Assembly: GCA_030066885.1 (NCBI GenBank) | Contig: JASJAT010000050.1 | Coordinates: 1 to 45,729 of the forward strand | Length of the DNA: 45,729 bases | DNA from: Arenicellales bacterium | GTDB taxonomy: Bacteria > Pseudomonadota > Gammaproteobacteria > Arenicellales > JAANXG01 | Reading direction: 5' to 3' | Shown: one piece after another, positions 23,247-33,120 of the stretch | Numbering within the stretch: the first letter of the stretch is position 1 | Layout of the letters: each line of letters begins with the position of its first letter | The notes under the pieces: model-generated | Database searches by the model: none | What the model saw: only the letters and a program-made list of their open reading frames with translations | What the model was told of the DNA's origin: nothing | Position numbers and translations under genes: made by a program

Positions 23247-24473
23247 CTACCTGCGTACTTCCAATAGATCCAATATCACCGCTAAATACATTCTAGCGGC
23301 CAGCACGATTTGGTCGACTTCGACATATTCGTTCGTGGTATGTGCTTGAGCGATGGAACCAGGACCACAAACAACATTCGGGAATCCCATATTGGGTGCG
23401 TCGGTTCCCCCTGGGAAGGCAACAGGAGTGCTGGTGATCCCGGTAAGTATTTGATGATTTCTGAGGAGCGACTGGACGACGGGCTCGTCGATTGAAATAT
23501 CGTTGGGTGGGATATCCCAGCTAGGATTTGTAATCTCGTACCTAAAAGTTGGGTCCCTTTGTGCTATCAGGTTAAGGCGTCGACGGTATTCATCGAATAC
23601 CTGAACATTGGTCTCTCCTGGTAGTGTCCGCCGGTCTACTTCTAGCTCGCAGTAATCGGGCACCGCTGTTACCAGCTCTCCACCGCGAATCACGCCAGGA
23701 CTAAACCGCGCGTGGCCGCACAGTGGATGTGGATCGCGACGGGCCAATTCCTCGTTGTAATCTTCGAATGCATCTATAACTCGAGCCATATGTTTAATAG
23801 CATTCACGCCTTGTTCTGGGATACTGGAGTGCACAGCTCTGCCATAAGTTCGAATAAAAGTGCTCAGTTGCCCTTTGTTCGCGGGGCAGATGGTCAATTC
23901 GCTGGGTTCTCCGATAATCCCTTGGTCAGCTTGTGGGCCATTCGCCCCTATCTCTTTGGATCCGATCATCAGATATTCTTCATCCACTACACCGCAGAGA
24001 ATGAGATCACCCTGCAACTTAATTCCTGCGTCTCTAACTATGCGCACGGCCTCGAGGTAGGCGGCGAGTCCTGCTTTCATATCGCAAGCCCCTCTACCGT
24101 AGACCTTCCCGTCAGCCACTTTGACATCATATGCTGACTCATACCCTTCAGTAGGGACTGTATCTAGATGCCCGGAAAGCATCAGGACATTTCCTTTGCC
24201 GTTGCCTTTTAGCTTACCAAACACGTTAGGCCGGCCGGGCACTACTTCTCGTTGCGAGACATCCATGCCGAGTTGGTGCATGTGTTCCAAGTAGTACTCA
24301 CCCATTTCCTTTTCGCGAAAGCCCGGTCGAGGATCACCTTTGAATGGATTTTCGCTCTTGATTGAGATCATCTCGATCAGTGTATTGGTTAACCTCGTTT
24401 CATCTACACTTTCAATTAGCTCGCGACGGTGTTCTGAATTAAACATACTAAATTTGTACCCCCAATCCTTCAC
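23247..24473 (-). CDS. M20 family metallopeptidase (ArgE/DapE-like deacylase)
   Basis: Zinc-dependent amidohydrolase of the M20 family acting on N-acyl amino acids or small peptides. The 408-residue protein has SGHLDTVP (metal His and catalytic Asp), GRGACDMKAG (bridging Asp), VVDEEYLMIGS (catalytic and metal Glu) and the late metal His in AQAHTTNEYV. A dimerisation domain is inserted at about residues 200-310. It starts at GTG 24473, 11 bp after dinB; ATG 24446 is an alternative start. The specific substrate cannot be told; ArgE-type acetylornithine deacetylase is one option, another is a catabolic role linked to the amine genes. Confidence 0.82.
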   Translation of the reverse strand: MKDWGYKFSMFNSEHRRELIESVDETRLTNTLIEMISIKSENPFKGDPRPGFREKEMGEYYLEHMHQLGMDVSQREVVPGRPNVFGKLKGNGKGNVLMLSGHLDTVPTEGYESAYDVKVADGKVYGRGACDMKAGLAAYLEAVRIVRDAGIKLQGDLILCGVVDEEYLMIGSKEIGANGPQADQGIIGEPSELTICPANKGQLSTFIRTYGRAVHSSIPEQGVNAIKHMARVIDAFEDYNEELARRDPHPLCGHARFSPGVIRGGELVTAVPDYCELEVDRRTLPGETNVQVFDEYRRRLNLIAQRDPTFRYEITNPSWDIPPNDISIDEPVVQSLLRNHQILTGITSTPVAFPGGTDAPNMGFPNVVCGPGSIAQAHTTNEYVEVDQIVLAARMYLAVILDLLEVRR

Positions 24474-24484
24474 AACCTTCAGCC

Positions 24485-25645
24485 CTAGTCATTTTTCAAA
24501 CCTCGGTGTACGACACGAGAGCCAAACCGTTCATTGATTTGATCTGTTATATTGTCCAATTCGCGTTGTTTAACACGAGCTTGATCGAATAGGTCGGTCT
24601 GCTCGGCATGTAATTGTTCTAAACCGGTTACGCCAATCCCCAGAAGACGGATTGGATCCGCCTGCTCGTTCAATACTGCGACCAGTAAGGAGTGAGCGGT
24701 TTGCCAAATTTCAGATGAGATGTTGGTATTCGTTTGCAATGTGCGAGCTCGGGTTATTGTTTGAAAATCAGCGAATCTAACTTTAAGTTGAATCGTATGT
24801 GCGAGACGATGGTGTTTGCGAAGACGAATGGCAACTTGCTCCGTTAGATCCAACAAGACAGCAGTGAGAACTTCTCTATCCTTTAGGTCTTCGCTGAATG
24901 TTGTCTCATGAGAAATCGACTTGGCCTCGCCGTCGGTAACTACTGCACGATCGTCCAGGCCATTTGCAAGGCGCCAAATATGCTTACCCCAAGCGCCAAA
25001 TTTATACTCAAGACTGTCCTCGGGATATTCACGCAGTTGTTTAATGGTGGTGATACCGAGCTGTTGGAGTTGTCGCTCACCTGCTTTTCCGACCCCCCAG
25101 ATTTTACTAACGGACAGTGGATCGAGTACTGTCTGTACGTTTTGTGGCGCAACTACGACAAAGCCATCCGGTTTCTGTAAATCACTGGCCAGTTTCGCAA
25201 CGAATTTGCTGGATGCGATCCCGATCGACGCGGTCAACTCAAGCTCTCGTTTTATATCCGTTTTGATCTTTCGACCTATATTTTCAGCATCCCCCCACAA
25301 CCTTCGGCTTGCAGTCACGTCCAAGAATGCTTCGTCCAACGCCAGGGGTTCTATCACCGGTGTGTAGCGCTCGAATATTTGTTTAATCTGCGATGACACT
25401 TCAGCGTAGTAAGCATGTCTAGCCTTCAAGAAGATAAGATCCGGGCACAAGCGAACGGCGGTTGCAGAAGGCATCGCACTGTGAATACCGTATTTACGGG
25501 CGGGATAGCTGGCCGCCGCAATGACACCCCGTTGTTTTGGGTCGCCCCCGACCACAACCGGCAACCCTTTTAATTCGGGACGATCTCGGATCTCGACCGA
25601 CGCATAGAAGGCGTCCATGTCAATGTGGACTATGGATCGAAACAT
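24485..25645 (-). CDS. dinB: DNA polymerase IV (Y family)
   Basis: Error-prone translesion polymerase. The 386-residue protein has the Y-family palm residues in HIDMDAFYASVE and LALDEAFLDVT, the finger motif AAASYPARKYGIHSAMP, and the thumb sequence SIGIASSKFVAKLASD. The helix-hairpin-helix (IWGVGKAGERQLQQLGI) is at about residues 180-196. The C-terminal little finger spans about residues 240-345. The length is slightly longer than E. coli DinB (351), with a Q/D-rich tail. No C-terminal clamp-binding motif is obvious. No LexA-type box was seen upstream. Confidence 0.93.
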   Translation of the reverse strand: MFRSIVHIDMDAFYASVEIRDRPELKGLPVVVGGDPKQRGVIAAASYPARKYGIHSAMPSATAVRLCPDLIFLKARHAYYAEVSSQIKQIFERYTPVIEPLALDEAFLDVTASRRLWGDAENIGRKIKTDIKRELELTASIGIASSKFVAKLASDLQKPDGFVVVAPQNVQTVLDPLSVSKIWGVGKAGERQLQQLGITTIKQLREYPEDSLEYKFGAWGKHIWRLANGLDDRAVVTDGEAKSISHETTFSEDLKDREVLTAVLLDLTEQVAIRLRKHHRLAHTIQLKVRFADFQTITRARTLQTNTNISSEIWQTAHSLLVAVLNEQADPIRLLGIGVTGLEQLHAEQTDLFDQARVKQRELDNITDQINERFGSRVVHRGLKND

Positions 25646-25686
25646 ACTCAGGACATGCTAGCAGTGGCCAGCATCAGCTGGCTAAA

Positions 25687-25763
25687 GTGAATAGTTTAAA
25701 GTAAAAAGTCTAAAGGGCGGGGTTTGTTTCTTTATACTTTAAACTTTGATCTTTTCACTACTT
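25687..25763. repeat. AT-rich inverted repeat, copy 3
   Basis: TAGTTTAAAGTAAAAAG (left) and CTTTATACTTTAAACTTTG (right) are inverted arms around a GGCGGGG-containing centre. It lies between the DUF2207 stop and dinB, where it could act as a bidirectional terminator. Confidence 0.55.
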
Positions 25764-27632
25764 TTACCATCCACCCCCGCCACCGCCGCCACCGCCGCCT
25801 CCGGAGAAACCGCCACCGCTGCTGCCGGAGCTTGAGCCGGGGGTGGTCGAGGAGGAAGCAACGGCTTTTGACAATGAAGACCCCAGAGATGAAGAAAATC
25901 CGGTTGGATTAAAACTGTCCCAGTTGGAGCCGCTGTACCAATCTGGCCTATAGCCTGAGCCTTTTGGGTCTTGTGATTCCCGGGCAACCTTTGCCGCAAA
26001 CCGTTCGGACCAGGCCTGGTCCACACCGAGCGCTAAGGCATATGGAAGGTATTTCTCGAACAACGCAGGTGTTTGTTCCGGCGGGTTGAGTGCGTTCAAC
26101 CGATCTTCTTCAGCGGTTGCCAGATACAGCCTGAAACCTTCTATTTTGTCCAACAACTTGCGTCCGGTATCGGTTGGTGCCCTGATTAGATAATAAAACA
26201 GAATGTTTAAGCCTATCAAAGCTGCCAACAGTGCCAGTAGAGACCAGGAACCCAATTGGAAGAAAAAGGATAGTGCGCCAATCTCAAACACGCTAAAAAT
26301 AACAGCCATTAACAATTGACGCTGTCTGATTAGAATGAATATGGTGAACGACCAGCCGGTAAGCCATAAACTCAACATCAAAAGTGCAAATGCGGTTTCA
26401 CCAGAGTAGCTGAAACCACTGACGACAAGTATCAAGATGGAGAGAACAACACCAGGGATCAAGTACCAGCTATTGGTATGAAATTGTGTGGAGTGATACT
26501 CCTTTTTTAATAACCCTTTGAGCGCTTTTATTGATTTTCGAATTGATGCGTTATGTTTGCGCTTGAAGGTTGCAGATTGTTTTCCACGAAGCAAATGTTG
26601 CAAAACGGATTTTTCTCCGGGCGATAATACAGTTTCATCGGCACCATCTACGCGTCGTACAGTATAGGTGTCGTCTTCATCCTCTATAGTGAGATAACCT
26701 TTGACTGCCATATTAATAATGGCTGCCGAGTACGCTTTGTTGTCGAATCCCATGCGATAGATATATCGCATTGCTGCGGGAGAGAGGTTCTCGGGTGGTT
26801 GAAAAATGGGCACTATAGTGCCGCTTGCGGGATCACGACCAACTTTTCGCCAGGCCAAGTAGTAATACATAAGTAGAATCATGATGCCCACTATAGCGAC
26901 CAGGGCGTAGCTATTATCGCGCAGAAAGTAACCAAGCTTTTCTTGCATGGACGGTTCGGTTACGTATCCTTTCGGCCACGCAACGGCCACGGATAAGCCC
27001 TCACGTGGACGCAACGCACGCGTGGCTGCAAACTCAACTTGGCCCAGCGCGTTTATGCCCGCTCGAAAGTCTTTGCCGTATTCACCATACAGGCCGGTGT
27101 AGCCTTCTGTTGATATTCTGTGGCTGGGTATTCCAGCCGGCAGAGTTATCCGGGTAACAACTGCATTGATGGGAAACGCCCAATCGGTACCTGTTACATT
27201 CCAGTACAGTTCATCGTACTCCTTGAAAAAACCAAGTTGTCTATCGGTTCGGTAGGAGATTTTATAGCTGTATTCACCAGGCTTAAGCAGCACGTTTTTA
27301 TGGCCGATGTATATGCGCACGCCGTTGGAGAGCGATTCAGTATGATGGGGTTCGTTTTTTCCATCTCGGGAGACATCATAAAGTTCAAAATCCACAACAT
27401 AGTCGTCTCCACTTTTGGTTCGGTAGCGTGTTGGAAAGTCGCGATAGATACCCCGTTTGATTTTCCGGCCCTCGGCACGAACGCGTATAGTCTCCGTCAC
27501 CACCATAGAGCCGTCTTCGTGGACTTCGATATCGCTCATATACGATAAGATTCGCTCATCCGCTATAACGGATTGTGCAGCTAGTAAAGCGCCTAAAACA
27601 AAGATAGTTAGAATCGATCTGCAGCTTTTCAC
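25764..27632 (-). CDS. DUF2207 domain membrane protein with glycine-rich tail
   Basis: A 622-residue envelope protein of unknown function. A signal peptide (1-24) precedes the DUF2207 beta-domain (about 25-230), with characteristic YRDFPTRY and YSYKISYRTDRQLGFF segments. A membrane helix follows at about 240-260, then a cytosolic region with a winged-helix-like part (about 285-370), more membrane helices (about 395-485) and a soluble tail. The C-terminus is a serine/glycine run ending GGGGGGGGGW, common in this family. The preceding LemA gene is usual for DUF2207 proteins. The two are separated by about 183 bp carrying a palindromic repeat. Confidence 0.88.
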   Translation of the reverse strand: MKSCRSILTIFVLGALLAAQSVIADERILSYMSDIEVHEDGSMVVTETIRVRAEGRKIKRGIYRDFPTRYRTKSGDDYVVDFELYDVSRDGKNEPHHTESLSNGVRIYIGHKNVLLKPGEYSYKISYRTDRQLGFFKEYDELYWNVTGTDWAFPINAVVTRITLPAGIPSHRISTEGYTGLYGEYGKDFRAGINALGQVEFAATRALRPREGLSVAVAWPKGYVTEPSMQEKLGYFLRDNSYALVAIVGIMILLMYYYLAWRKVGRDPASGTIVPIFQPPENLSPAAMRYIYRMGFDNKAYSAAIINMAVKGYLTIEDEDDTYTVRRVDGADETVLSPGEKSVLQHLLRGKQSATFKRKHNASIRKSIKALKGLLKKEYHSTQFHTNSWYLIPGVVLSILILVVSGFSYSGETAFALLMLSLWLTGWSFTIFILIRQRQLLMAVIFSVFEIGALSFFFQLGSWSLLALLAALIGLNILFYYLIRAPTDTGRKLLDKIEGFRLYLATAEEDRLNALNPPEQTPALFEKYLPYALALGVDQAWSERFAAKVARESQDPKGSGYRPDWYSGSNWDSFNPTGFSSSLGSSLSKAVASSSTTPGSSSGSSGGGFSGGGGGGGGGGGW

Positions 27633-27677
27633 GTTTCAACCATCAAACCAAATTACTGGCAAACATCTATCCACAAG

Positions 27678-27756
27678 CAAAACTCTCGCCAAGACGCCAA
27701 GCTCGCAAAGGGGACATAATATTTTTCCTGGCGGCTTTGCGCCTTCGTGAGAGAAA
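27678..27756. repeat. CTCTCGCCAAGACGC palindromic repeat, copy 1
   Basis: Left arm begins AAAACTCTCGCCAAGACGCC; right arm CTTTGCGCCTTCGTGAGAG is its imperfect inverse. It lies between lemA and the DUF2207 gene. Related copies occur at 41723, 42804 and 45225. Confidence 0.6.
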
Positions 27757-27815
27757 TACCATCGTTTATAGGTGCACACTAGACAACAAACATTTATCAA
27801 TAATGGTTAAATTAC

Positions 27816-28367
27816 CTAGAACTCGACCTGGGGTAAATCTCTTTGTCTGGCAAGCTCTATTTCAAAAAACTCTGCCGTAGTGAAGTTGAATACCCGTGCG
27901 ATCAGGTTACTGGGAAAAGACTCGACCAACACATTTAAATCCCGAACCGCACCGTTGTAATAGCGTCGGGCCATCTGGATTTCATTTTCTATCTCATCCA
28001 AATTGTCTTGTAAGTCGACGAAGTTTTGACTCGCCTTTAAGTCTGGGTACGCTTCGGCAACAGCAAAAAGGTTTGCCAGCGCATGTGAAATCTGTCCCTC
28101 CTGAGCGCCCCGTTGGTTAACGTCTTGTGAACCTGATCGGGTGCTGGTTAGTTCTTCGAGAACCTTGCTTTCGTGTTTAGCGTATCCTTTTACCGTTTCG
28201 ATGAGATTCGGAATTAAATTGAACCGCCGCTTGAGTTGAACATCGATACCGCTCCAGGCCTCCTTGACCATATTAATGAGTTTAATGAAACGGTTGTACG
28301 TCAGGATCCCCCATAAGATAGTAAGTCCGACAAGCAGCAAGAAGATCGTGAACGCGGAAATGTTCAT
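27816..28367 (-). CDS. lemA: LemA family protein
   Basis: A 183-residue membrane-anchored helical protein. A single membrane helix (about 4-23) is followed by the LemA core, with YNRFIKLINMVKEAWSGIDVQLKRR near 25-50, LIPNLIETVKGYA near 51-63 and RRYYNGAVRDLN near 134-145. The C-terminus ends in the usual FFEIE-containing segment. LemA proteins commonly pair with TPM or DUF2207 proteins, as here. The function in the envelope is unresolved. Confidence 0.93.
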   Translation of the reverse strand: MNISAFTIFLLLVGLTILWGILTYNRFIKLINMVKEAWSGIDVQLKRRFNLIPNLIETVKGYAKHESKVLEELTSTRSGSQDVNQRGAQEGQISHALANLFAVAEAYPDLKASQNFVDLQDNLDEIENEIQMARRYYNGAVRDLNVLVESFPSNLIARVFNFTTAEFFEIELARQRDLPQVEF

Positions 28368-28794
28368 GTTGTTTCTCCACCTGTGTTTCAGCCAGGGCGA
28401 ACCAATACTATGTTTATAGACGTAGAATTCGATCTTCGGTAGGGAGCAGCTTGTTTTAATTGTCGTCTAGGAGCGGTGCCCTCGCCGCGATAGTCAGTGT
28501 GGATCATGCCTACCCTGACTGCCTGCCGTTATTCTCTCGCGCACGCGCAAAGTCCGGCAAGACCGAAATCACAATATCGTTCGATAGTAAACATCAAAGC
28601 TTTTAAATCCTTAGCTCCGTTGTCGGTACATCCGTTTATTCTTCATGAGAGCTTGGGATTGGCGAAACATATTTGGCAAAGGTAAGGTGCTTTCGCTGCG
28701 ATCAATCGGGGCCAGGAAGGACTTTCTGCAAAGACACGTCGCAATCGATAGTTTATATTATGCCATCGACAAATTTGTTCTACCCTCGTTAGCT
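28368..28794. other. Divergent intergenic region with REP-like element
   Basis: It lies between lemA (minus) and lhr (plus). A REP-like palindrome sits at 28468-28497. An upstream extension of the Lhr frame to ATG 28645 is open but shows no homology. I see no other feature. Confidence 0.4.
28468..28497. repeat. REP-like palindromic element, copy 2
   Basis: CTAGGAGCGGTGCCCTCGCC followed by GCGATAGTCAG matches copy 1 at 10482 with a handful of differences. The GCGG-to-CCGC inverted arms allow a short hairpin. Confidence 0.5.
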
Positions 28795-31700
28795 ATGGCG
28801 TTAGCAGAGTTTCATTCTTGTGTTTCAGCATGGTTTGCAAGTAATTTTTCAAATCCAACACAATGTCAGGAGCAGGCATGGCCAGCAATTCGAAGTGGCG
28901 TACATACACTAATTGCCGCACCTACTGGCTCGGGTAAAACGCTTGCAGCTTTTCTATGTGCTATCGATGACCTGCTTAAGCAAGGACTAAAACAGGGTGG
29001 TTATTTAGAACAAGGCGTTCAGGTATTGTATGTTTCACCCCTTAAAGCGTTGTCTAACGACGTTCAAAAGAATTTGCAGGCTCCGTTACAAGGGGTCCGT
29101 AATCAGCTGCTCTCAAATGGCCTTGCAGACGTCGATATACAAGCTCTGGTTCGAACTGGAGATACTCCGCCAGGTGAACGAGAGCGCATGCGCCGGCAGC
29201 CCCCACATATACTGGTCACGACACCAGAATCCCTTTACTTGTTACTGACCTCGGAGTCTGGACGCGACGCGCTGAAAACAGTGCGTACCGTCATCGTGGA
29301 TGAAATCCATGCGCTCGCGGGTAACAAGCGCGGAGCGCACTTAAGCTTGTCACTACAACGCCTGTCGGCGTTGGCGGACATCCCGTTTACCCGGATCGGT
29401 TTGTCTGCCACGCAAAGACCCATAGAACAAGTGTCCAATTTCCTGGTTGGTAATGAATACGAACAAAGGATTATCGTGGATATCGGACATACCCGTGAAC
29501 GAGACCTTGCACTCGCTCTGACGGGCTCACCTTTAGAGGCGGTGATGTCCGCGGAGGCCTGGTTGGAGGTTTACGAGCACTTGTCGCAGTTGATCGAGCA
29601 ACATAAAACAACCCTGGTATTCGTAAATACCCGACGTCTGGCAGAACGCTTGTCACGGCACTTGGTCGAGAGATTGGGTGAGGACGCGGTCACTGCGCAT
29701 CACGGCAGTTTAGCTCGTGAACATCGGTTAAATGCAGAACAAAGACTAAAGAGGGGGGAGTTACGTGCATTGGTCGCTACTGCATCGTTGGAATTGGGTA
29801 TCGACATCGGTGATGTTGATCTGGTCTGCCAGATCGGCTCGCCACGATCCATCGCTGCATTTTTACAGCGGGTCGGACGCTCCGGGCATGCGGTGGATGC
29901 CATACCGAAGGGGCGCTTGTTTGCCACCACACGGGATGAGTTGATCGAATGTGTAGCGCTGTTAGACGCGATCCATCGAGATGAGTTGGAAGCGTTGTGT
30001 ATTCCCCGCCAACCTTTGGACGTTTTGGCTCAGCAGGTGATCGCAGAAATCGCAGGCCGAGAATGGTCGATGCAGGACTTGTATCAACTGTATACACAAG
30101 CCTGGCCCTACCGGAACCTAGCCCGGGACCAATTTGACCAGGTAGTGGATATGGTAGCAAACGGATTTTCAACACGGCGTGGTCGGCGCGGTGCATTGTT
30201 ACACCGTGATGCGGTCAATCAAAGACTTAGGGCAAGGCGAAGTGCACGTTTGGTCGCCCTCACCAATGGCGGCACCATACCGGACCAGTTTGACTACGAC
30301 GTCATTATGGAGCCGGAAGGCCAGTTTGTAGGTACGTTGAACGAAGACTTTGCGTTTGAAAGCCTGCCGGGGGATATCTTTCAACTGGGCAATACGTCAT
30401 ACCGAATACTTAGGATCGAACGCAGCACGGTCCGCGTGCAAGATGCCAAGGGTCAACCTCCCAACATACCGTTCTGGTTTGGCGAAGCTCCGGGCCGTAG
30501 CGACGAGTTGTCATATGCGGTAGCGAGATTCAGGCAAGAGTTCGCCGAACGCTGGGAAAATGAAAGAGAAGGGATTGAAAATTGGTTGTCTGGAATGTCC
30601 TTACAACCCTCCGCGATCGCCCAAGTGATGGACTATCTAGGCACTGCCCATACCGCACTTGGGCTATTACCAACACAAAAAACGATCGTATTCGAAAGGT
30701 TCTTCGATGAATCGGGTGACACTCATCTGGTTATTCATGCACCATTTGGATCTCGAATCAACAGGGCGTGGGGTCTTGCCTTGCGCAAACGATTTTGCCG
30801 TCGATTTAATTTTGAGCTCCAGGCGGCTGCCCTTGAAGATAGCATCGTATTGTCATTGAGCGCGACTCACAGCTTCCCCTTGGAAGAAGTCAAAGGTTAT
30901 TTAAAATCAACGACAGTACGTGACTTGCTCGTACAAGCCTTGCTGGATGCACCTATGTTTGCAACCCGCTGGCGGTGGACGGCAACCACTGCGCTGGCGT
31001 TGCAGCGCAATCGCAATGGCCAACGGGTACCACCTCAAATTCAAAGGATGAATGCGGAGGATTTGGTTGCAGTGGTGTTTCCGGATCAACTGGCTTGTGT
31101 CGAGAACATCGCTGGCGATCGTGAGGTGCCCGACCATCCGCTGGTTCAACAAGCCATATCGGATTGTCTAAACGAAGCTATGGACATAGAGGGTCTGGAA
31201 AATCTGGTAAACAATATAGAAACCGGTGGCGTGGACATAGTCACTCGTGAGTTAGCTTTGGCTTCGCCACTGGCACAGGAGATACTCACTGCAAGGCCTT
31301 ATGCTTTCCTTGACGACGCACCGGCTGAGGAACGCAGGACCAGTGCAGTCCAGGCTCGTGGATTCCTGGATGCGGAAACTGCGAGTCGGCTTGGCAGGTT
31401 GGATCCAGAAGCCATTGCACAAGTACGCGACGAGGCCTGGCCTCAACCGAGGGATATCGATGAGCTGCACGATGCTTTGGTGACTTTGGGTGCGGTTACA
31501 AAAGAGGAAGGTGAGCGTTTTGGTTGGGGGGTGCTGTTTAATTCATTGGCCGATCAAAACAGAGCTACTTGTTTGCATATCGATGAAGGTTTGCAGTTAT
31601 GGGTTGCGGCGGAGCGTTTGCGACAATGGTGTTTGCTTCATCCTGAAGCTAAGTATTTACCCATCATCGCCAAAGTCAGTGTTTCAGGGTTTGAGAGTAC

Positions 31701-33021
31701 CGACCGAACCCTGGTAATAACTGAACTGGTACGCAGTCGCATGGAAGGAGTGGGTCCTGTAACAACCACTGCGCTATCTGCGTTCATAGGTTGCCCGTTG
31801 AATGAAATTGAGCAGGCATTGCTCGCTCTTGAAACCGAAGGTTTTGTGATGCGCGGGAGCTTCAGTGAGGACTGTGAACAGTGGTGTGAACGTCGGTTGT
31901 TGGCGCGTATCAATCGCTATACCGTTAAGCGTTTACGTCAGGAAATTGAACCCGTCTCCGCGGCCGACTACATGCGCTTTCTTATGCAATGGCAAGGAAT
32001 TTCGCCGACTCATCGGCGTGAAGGTGAAGCGGCTCTGGAAGAAGTTGTGCAGCAACTCGAAGGCTATGCGGCACCTGTTAATGCATGGACGAATACGATT
32101 CTGCCCTCGCGCTTGACTGGATTCGAATTAAACATGCTGGATCGAGCTTGTCTGTCTGGAAAGCTTAGGTGGTTGCGGGCAGGTGAACGGCAGCTGACTG
32201 CAACCATAAAAAGTACGACTCCGGTTTGTTTTGTAAGAAGAAGCCATGTTTCGATTTGGCAACACCGACGCAACGAGCACCTTGCTCTGTCCAGTCGGGC
32301 GCGGACGGTACATCAAACCCTACAACAGAATGGTGCGTTGTATACGGATGAAGTTGCCGCACTGGGCGAGATGGAAGAAGCAGATGTCGTCCAGGGGCTC
32401 AGAGAACTTGTGGGCTGTGGACTTGTTGGATGTGACGGCTTTCATAGTCTGCGTGCACTGATCAAAGGCGACGGCAAGGCACTGGCAGACTCGGGGCGTT
32501 GGAGTCTGTATCGTCAGTCCAAAATAGCCGCTGAGCGAAGTGACAAAGATATCGAGACCGTTGCCTGGGCGCTACTGCGTCGCTATGGCGTCGTGTTTCG
32601 AAAGGTGTTGGAACGTGAGTCAATAAATATTCCGAGTTGGCGTGAATTGTTAATTGCCTACCGTAGGCTAGAAGCCCGAGGTGAAATTCGGGGAGGCCGC
32701 TTTGTAGCAGGATTCTCGGGAGAACAATACGCCCTGCCAGAGGCCGTAGGATCCCTGCGCAAGGTAAGGCGTCAAGGTAATACAATGGAAATGGTTACGA
32801 TCAGTGCCTCCGATCCAATGAACCTGACTGGCAGCGTTGTTCCAGGTGAACGGATCTCACTCAGCTCTAAAGATCGCATCCTTTTGAGGGACGGAATTCC
32901 GATAGCCACGCAAAACGGCAAAGACGTTCGTTTTATACAAGCCCTTGACGATAATGAGCAGTGGAAAGCCCGTAATGCGCTGGTGCAGCACCCCGTACCA
33001 TTAACCCGGCAAGCTCACTAG
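28795..33021 (+). CDS. lhr: Large ATP-dependent helicase Lhr
   Basis: Superfamily 2 3'-5' helicase linked to DNA repair. Starting at ATG 28795 it is 1408 residues; the open frame extends to ATG 28645, but the extra 50 residues lack family similarity. The core has Walker A (APTGSGKTLAAFL), the DEIH box (VIVDEIHALAG), GLSATQRP, TLVFVNTRRLAERL and QRVGRSGHAV. The winged-helix and Lhr-core extension follow to about residue 850, and the large Lhr C-terminal domain occupies the rest. Total length is close to the full-length Lhr of E. coli (about 1540) rather than the 850-residue Lhr-Core form. No nuclease or ligase partners are next to it. Confidence 0.92.
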   Translation: MALAEFHSCVSAWFASNFSNPTQCQEQAWPAIRSGVHTLIAAPTGSGKTLAAFLCAIDDLLKQGLKQGGYLEQGVQVLYVSPLKALSNDVQKNLQAPLQGVRNQLLSNGLADVDIQALVRTGDTPPGERERMRRQPPHILVTTPESLYLLLTSESGRDALKTVRTVIVDEIHALAGNKRGAHLSLSLQRLSALADIPFTRIGLSATQRPIEQVSNFLVGNEYEQRIIVDIGHTRERDLALALTGSPLEAVMSAEAWLEVYEHLSQLIEQHKTTLVFVNTRRLAERLSRHLVERLGEDAVTAHHGSLAREHRLNAEQRLKRGELRALVATASLELGIDIGDVDLVCQIGSPRSIAAFLQRVGRSGHAVDAIPKGRLFATTRDELIECVALLDAIHRDELEALCIPRQPLDVLAQQVIAEIAGREWSMQDLYQLYTQAWPYRNLARDQFDQVVDMVANGFSTRRGRRGALLHRDAVNQRLRARRSARLVALTNGGTIPDQFDYDVIMEPEGQFVGTLNEDFAFESLPGDIFQLGNTSYRILRIERSTVRVQDAKGQPPNIPFWFGEAPGRSDELSYAVARFRQEFAERWENEREGIENWLSGMSLQPSAIAQVMDYLGTAHTALGLLPTQKTIVFERFFDESGDTHLVIHAPFGSRINRAWGLALRKRFCRRFNFELQAAALEDSIVLSLSATHSFPLEEVKGYLKSTTVRDLLVQALLDAPMFATRWRWTATTALALQRNRNGQRVPPQIQRMNAEDLVAVVFPDQLACVENIAGDREVPDHPLVQQAISDCLNEAMDIEGLENLVNNIETGGVDIVTRELALASPLAQEILTARPYAFLDDAPAEERRTSAVQARGFLDAETASRLGRLDPEAIAQVRDEAWPQPRDIDELHDALVTLGAVTKEEGERFGWGVLFNSLADQNRATCLHIDEGLQLWVAAERLRQWCLLHPEAKYLPIIAKVSVSGFESTDRTLVITELVRSRMEGVGPVTTTALSAFIGCPLNEIEQALLALETEGFVMRGSFSEDCEQWCERRLLARINRYTVKRLRQEIEPVSAADYMRFLMQWQGISPTHRREGEAALEEVVQQLEGYAAPVNAWTNTILPSRLTGFELNMLDRACLSGKLRWLRAGERQLTATIKSTTPVCFVRRSHVSIWQHRRNEHLALSSRARTVHQTLQQNGALYTDEVAALGEMEEADVVQGLRELVGCGLVGCDGFHSLRALIKGDGKALADSGRWSLYRQSKIAAERSDKDIETVAWALLRRYGVVFRKVLERESINIPSWRELLIAYRRLEARGEIRGGRFVAGFSGEQYALPEAVGSLRKVRRQGNTMEMVTISASDPMNLTGSVVPGERISLSSKDRILLRDGIPIATQNGKDVRFIQALDDNEQWKARNALVQHPVPLTRQAH

Positions 33022-33120
33022 GTACGGCAGTATCGCGTACTGTGTATGGAGTAGCGAACTCGTTGCTATTTACTAGCCACTTACCTGGATTCTGATTCTG
33101 TACTCGAGATTAAAGCTGTG

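Noticed and set aside
28645-28794. N-terminal extension of Lhr
   Set aside because: The frame is open but the 50 residues do not resemble Lhr; ATG 28795 starts at the family N-terminus.
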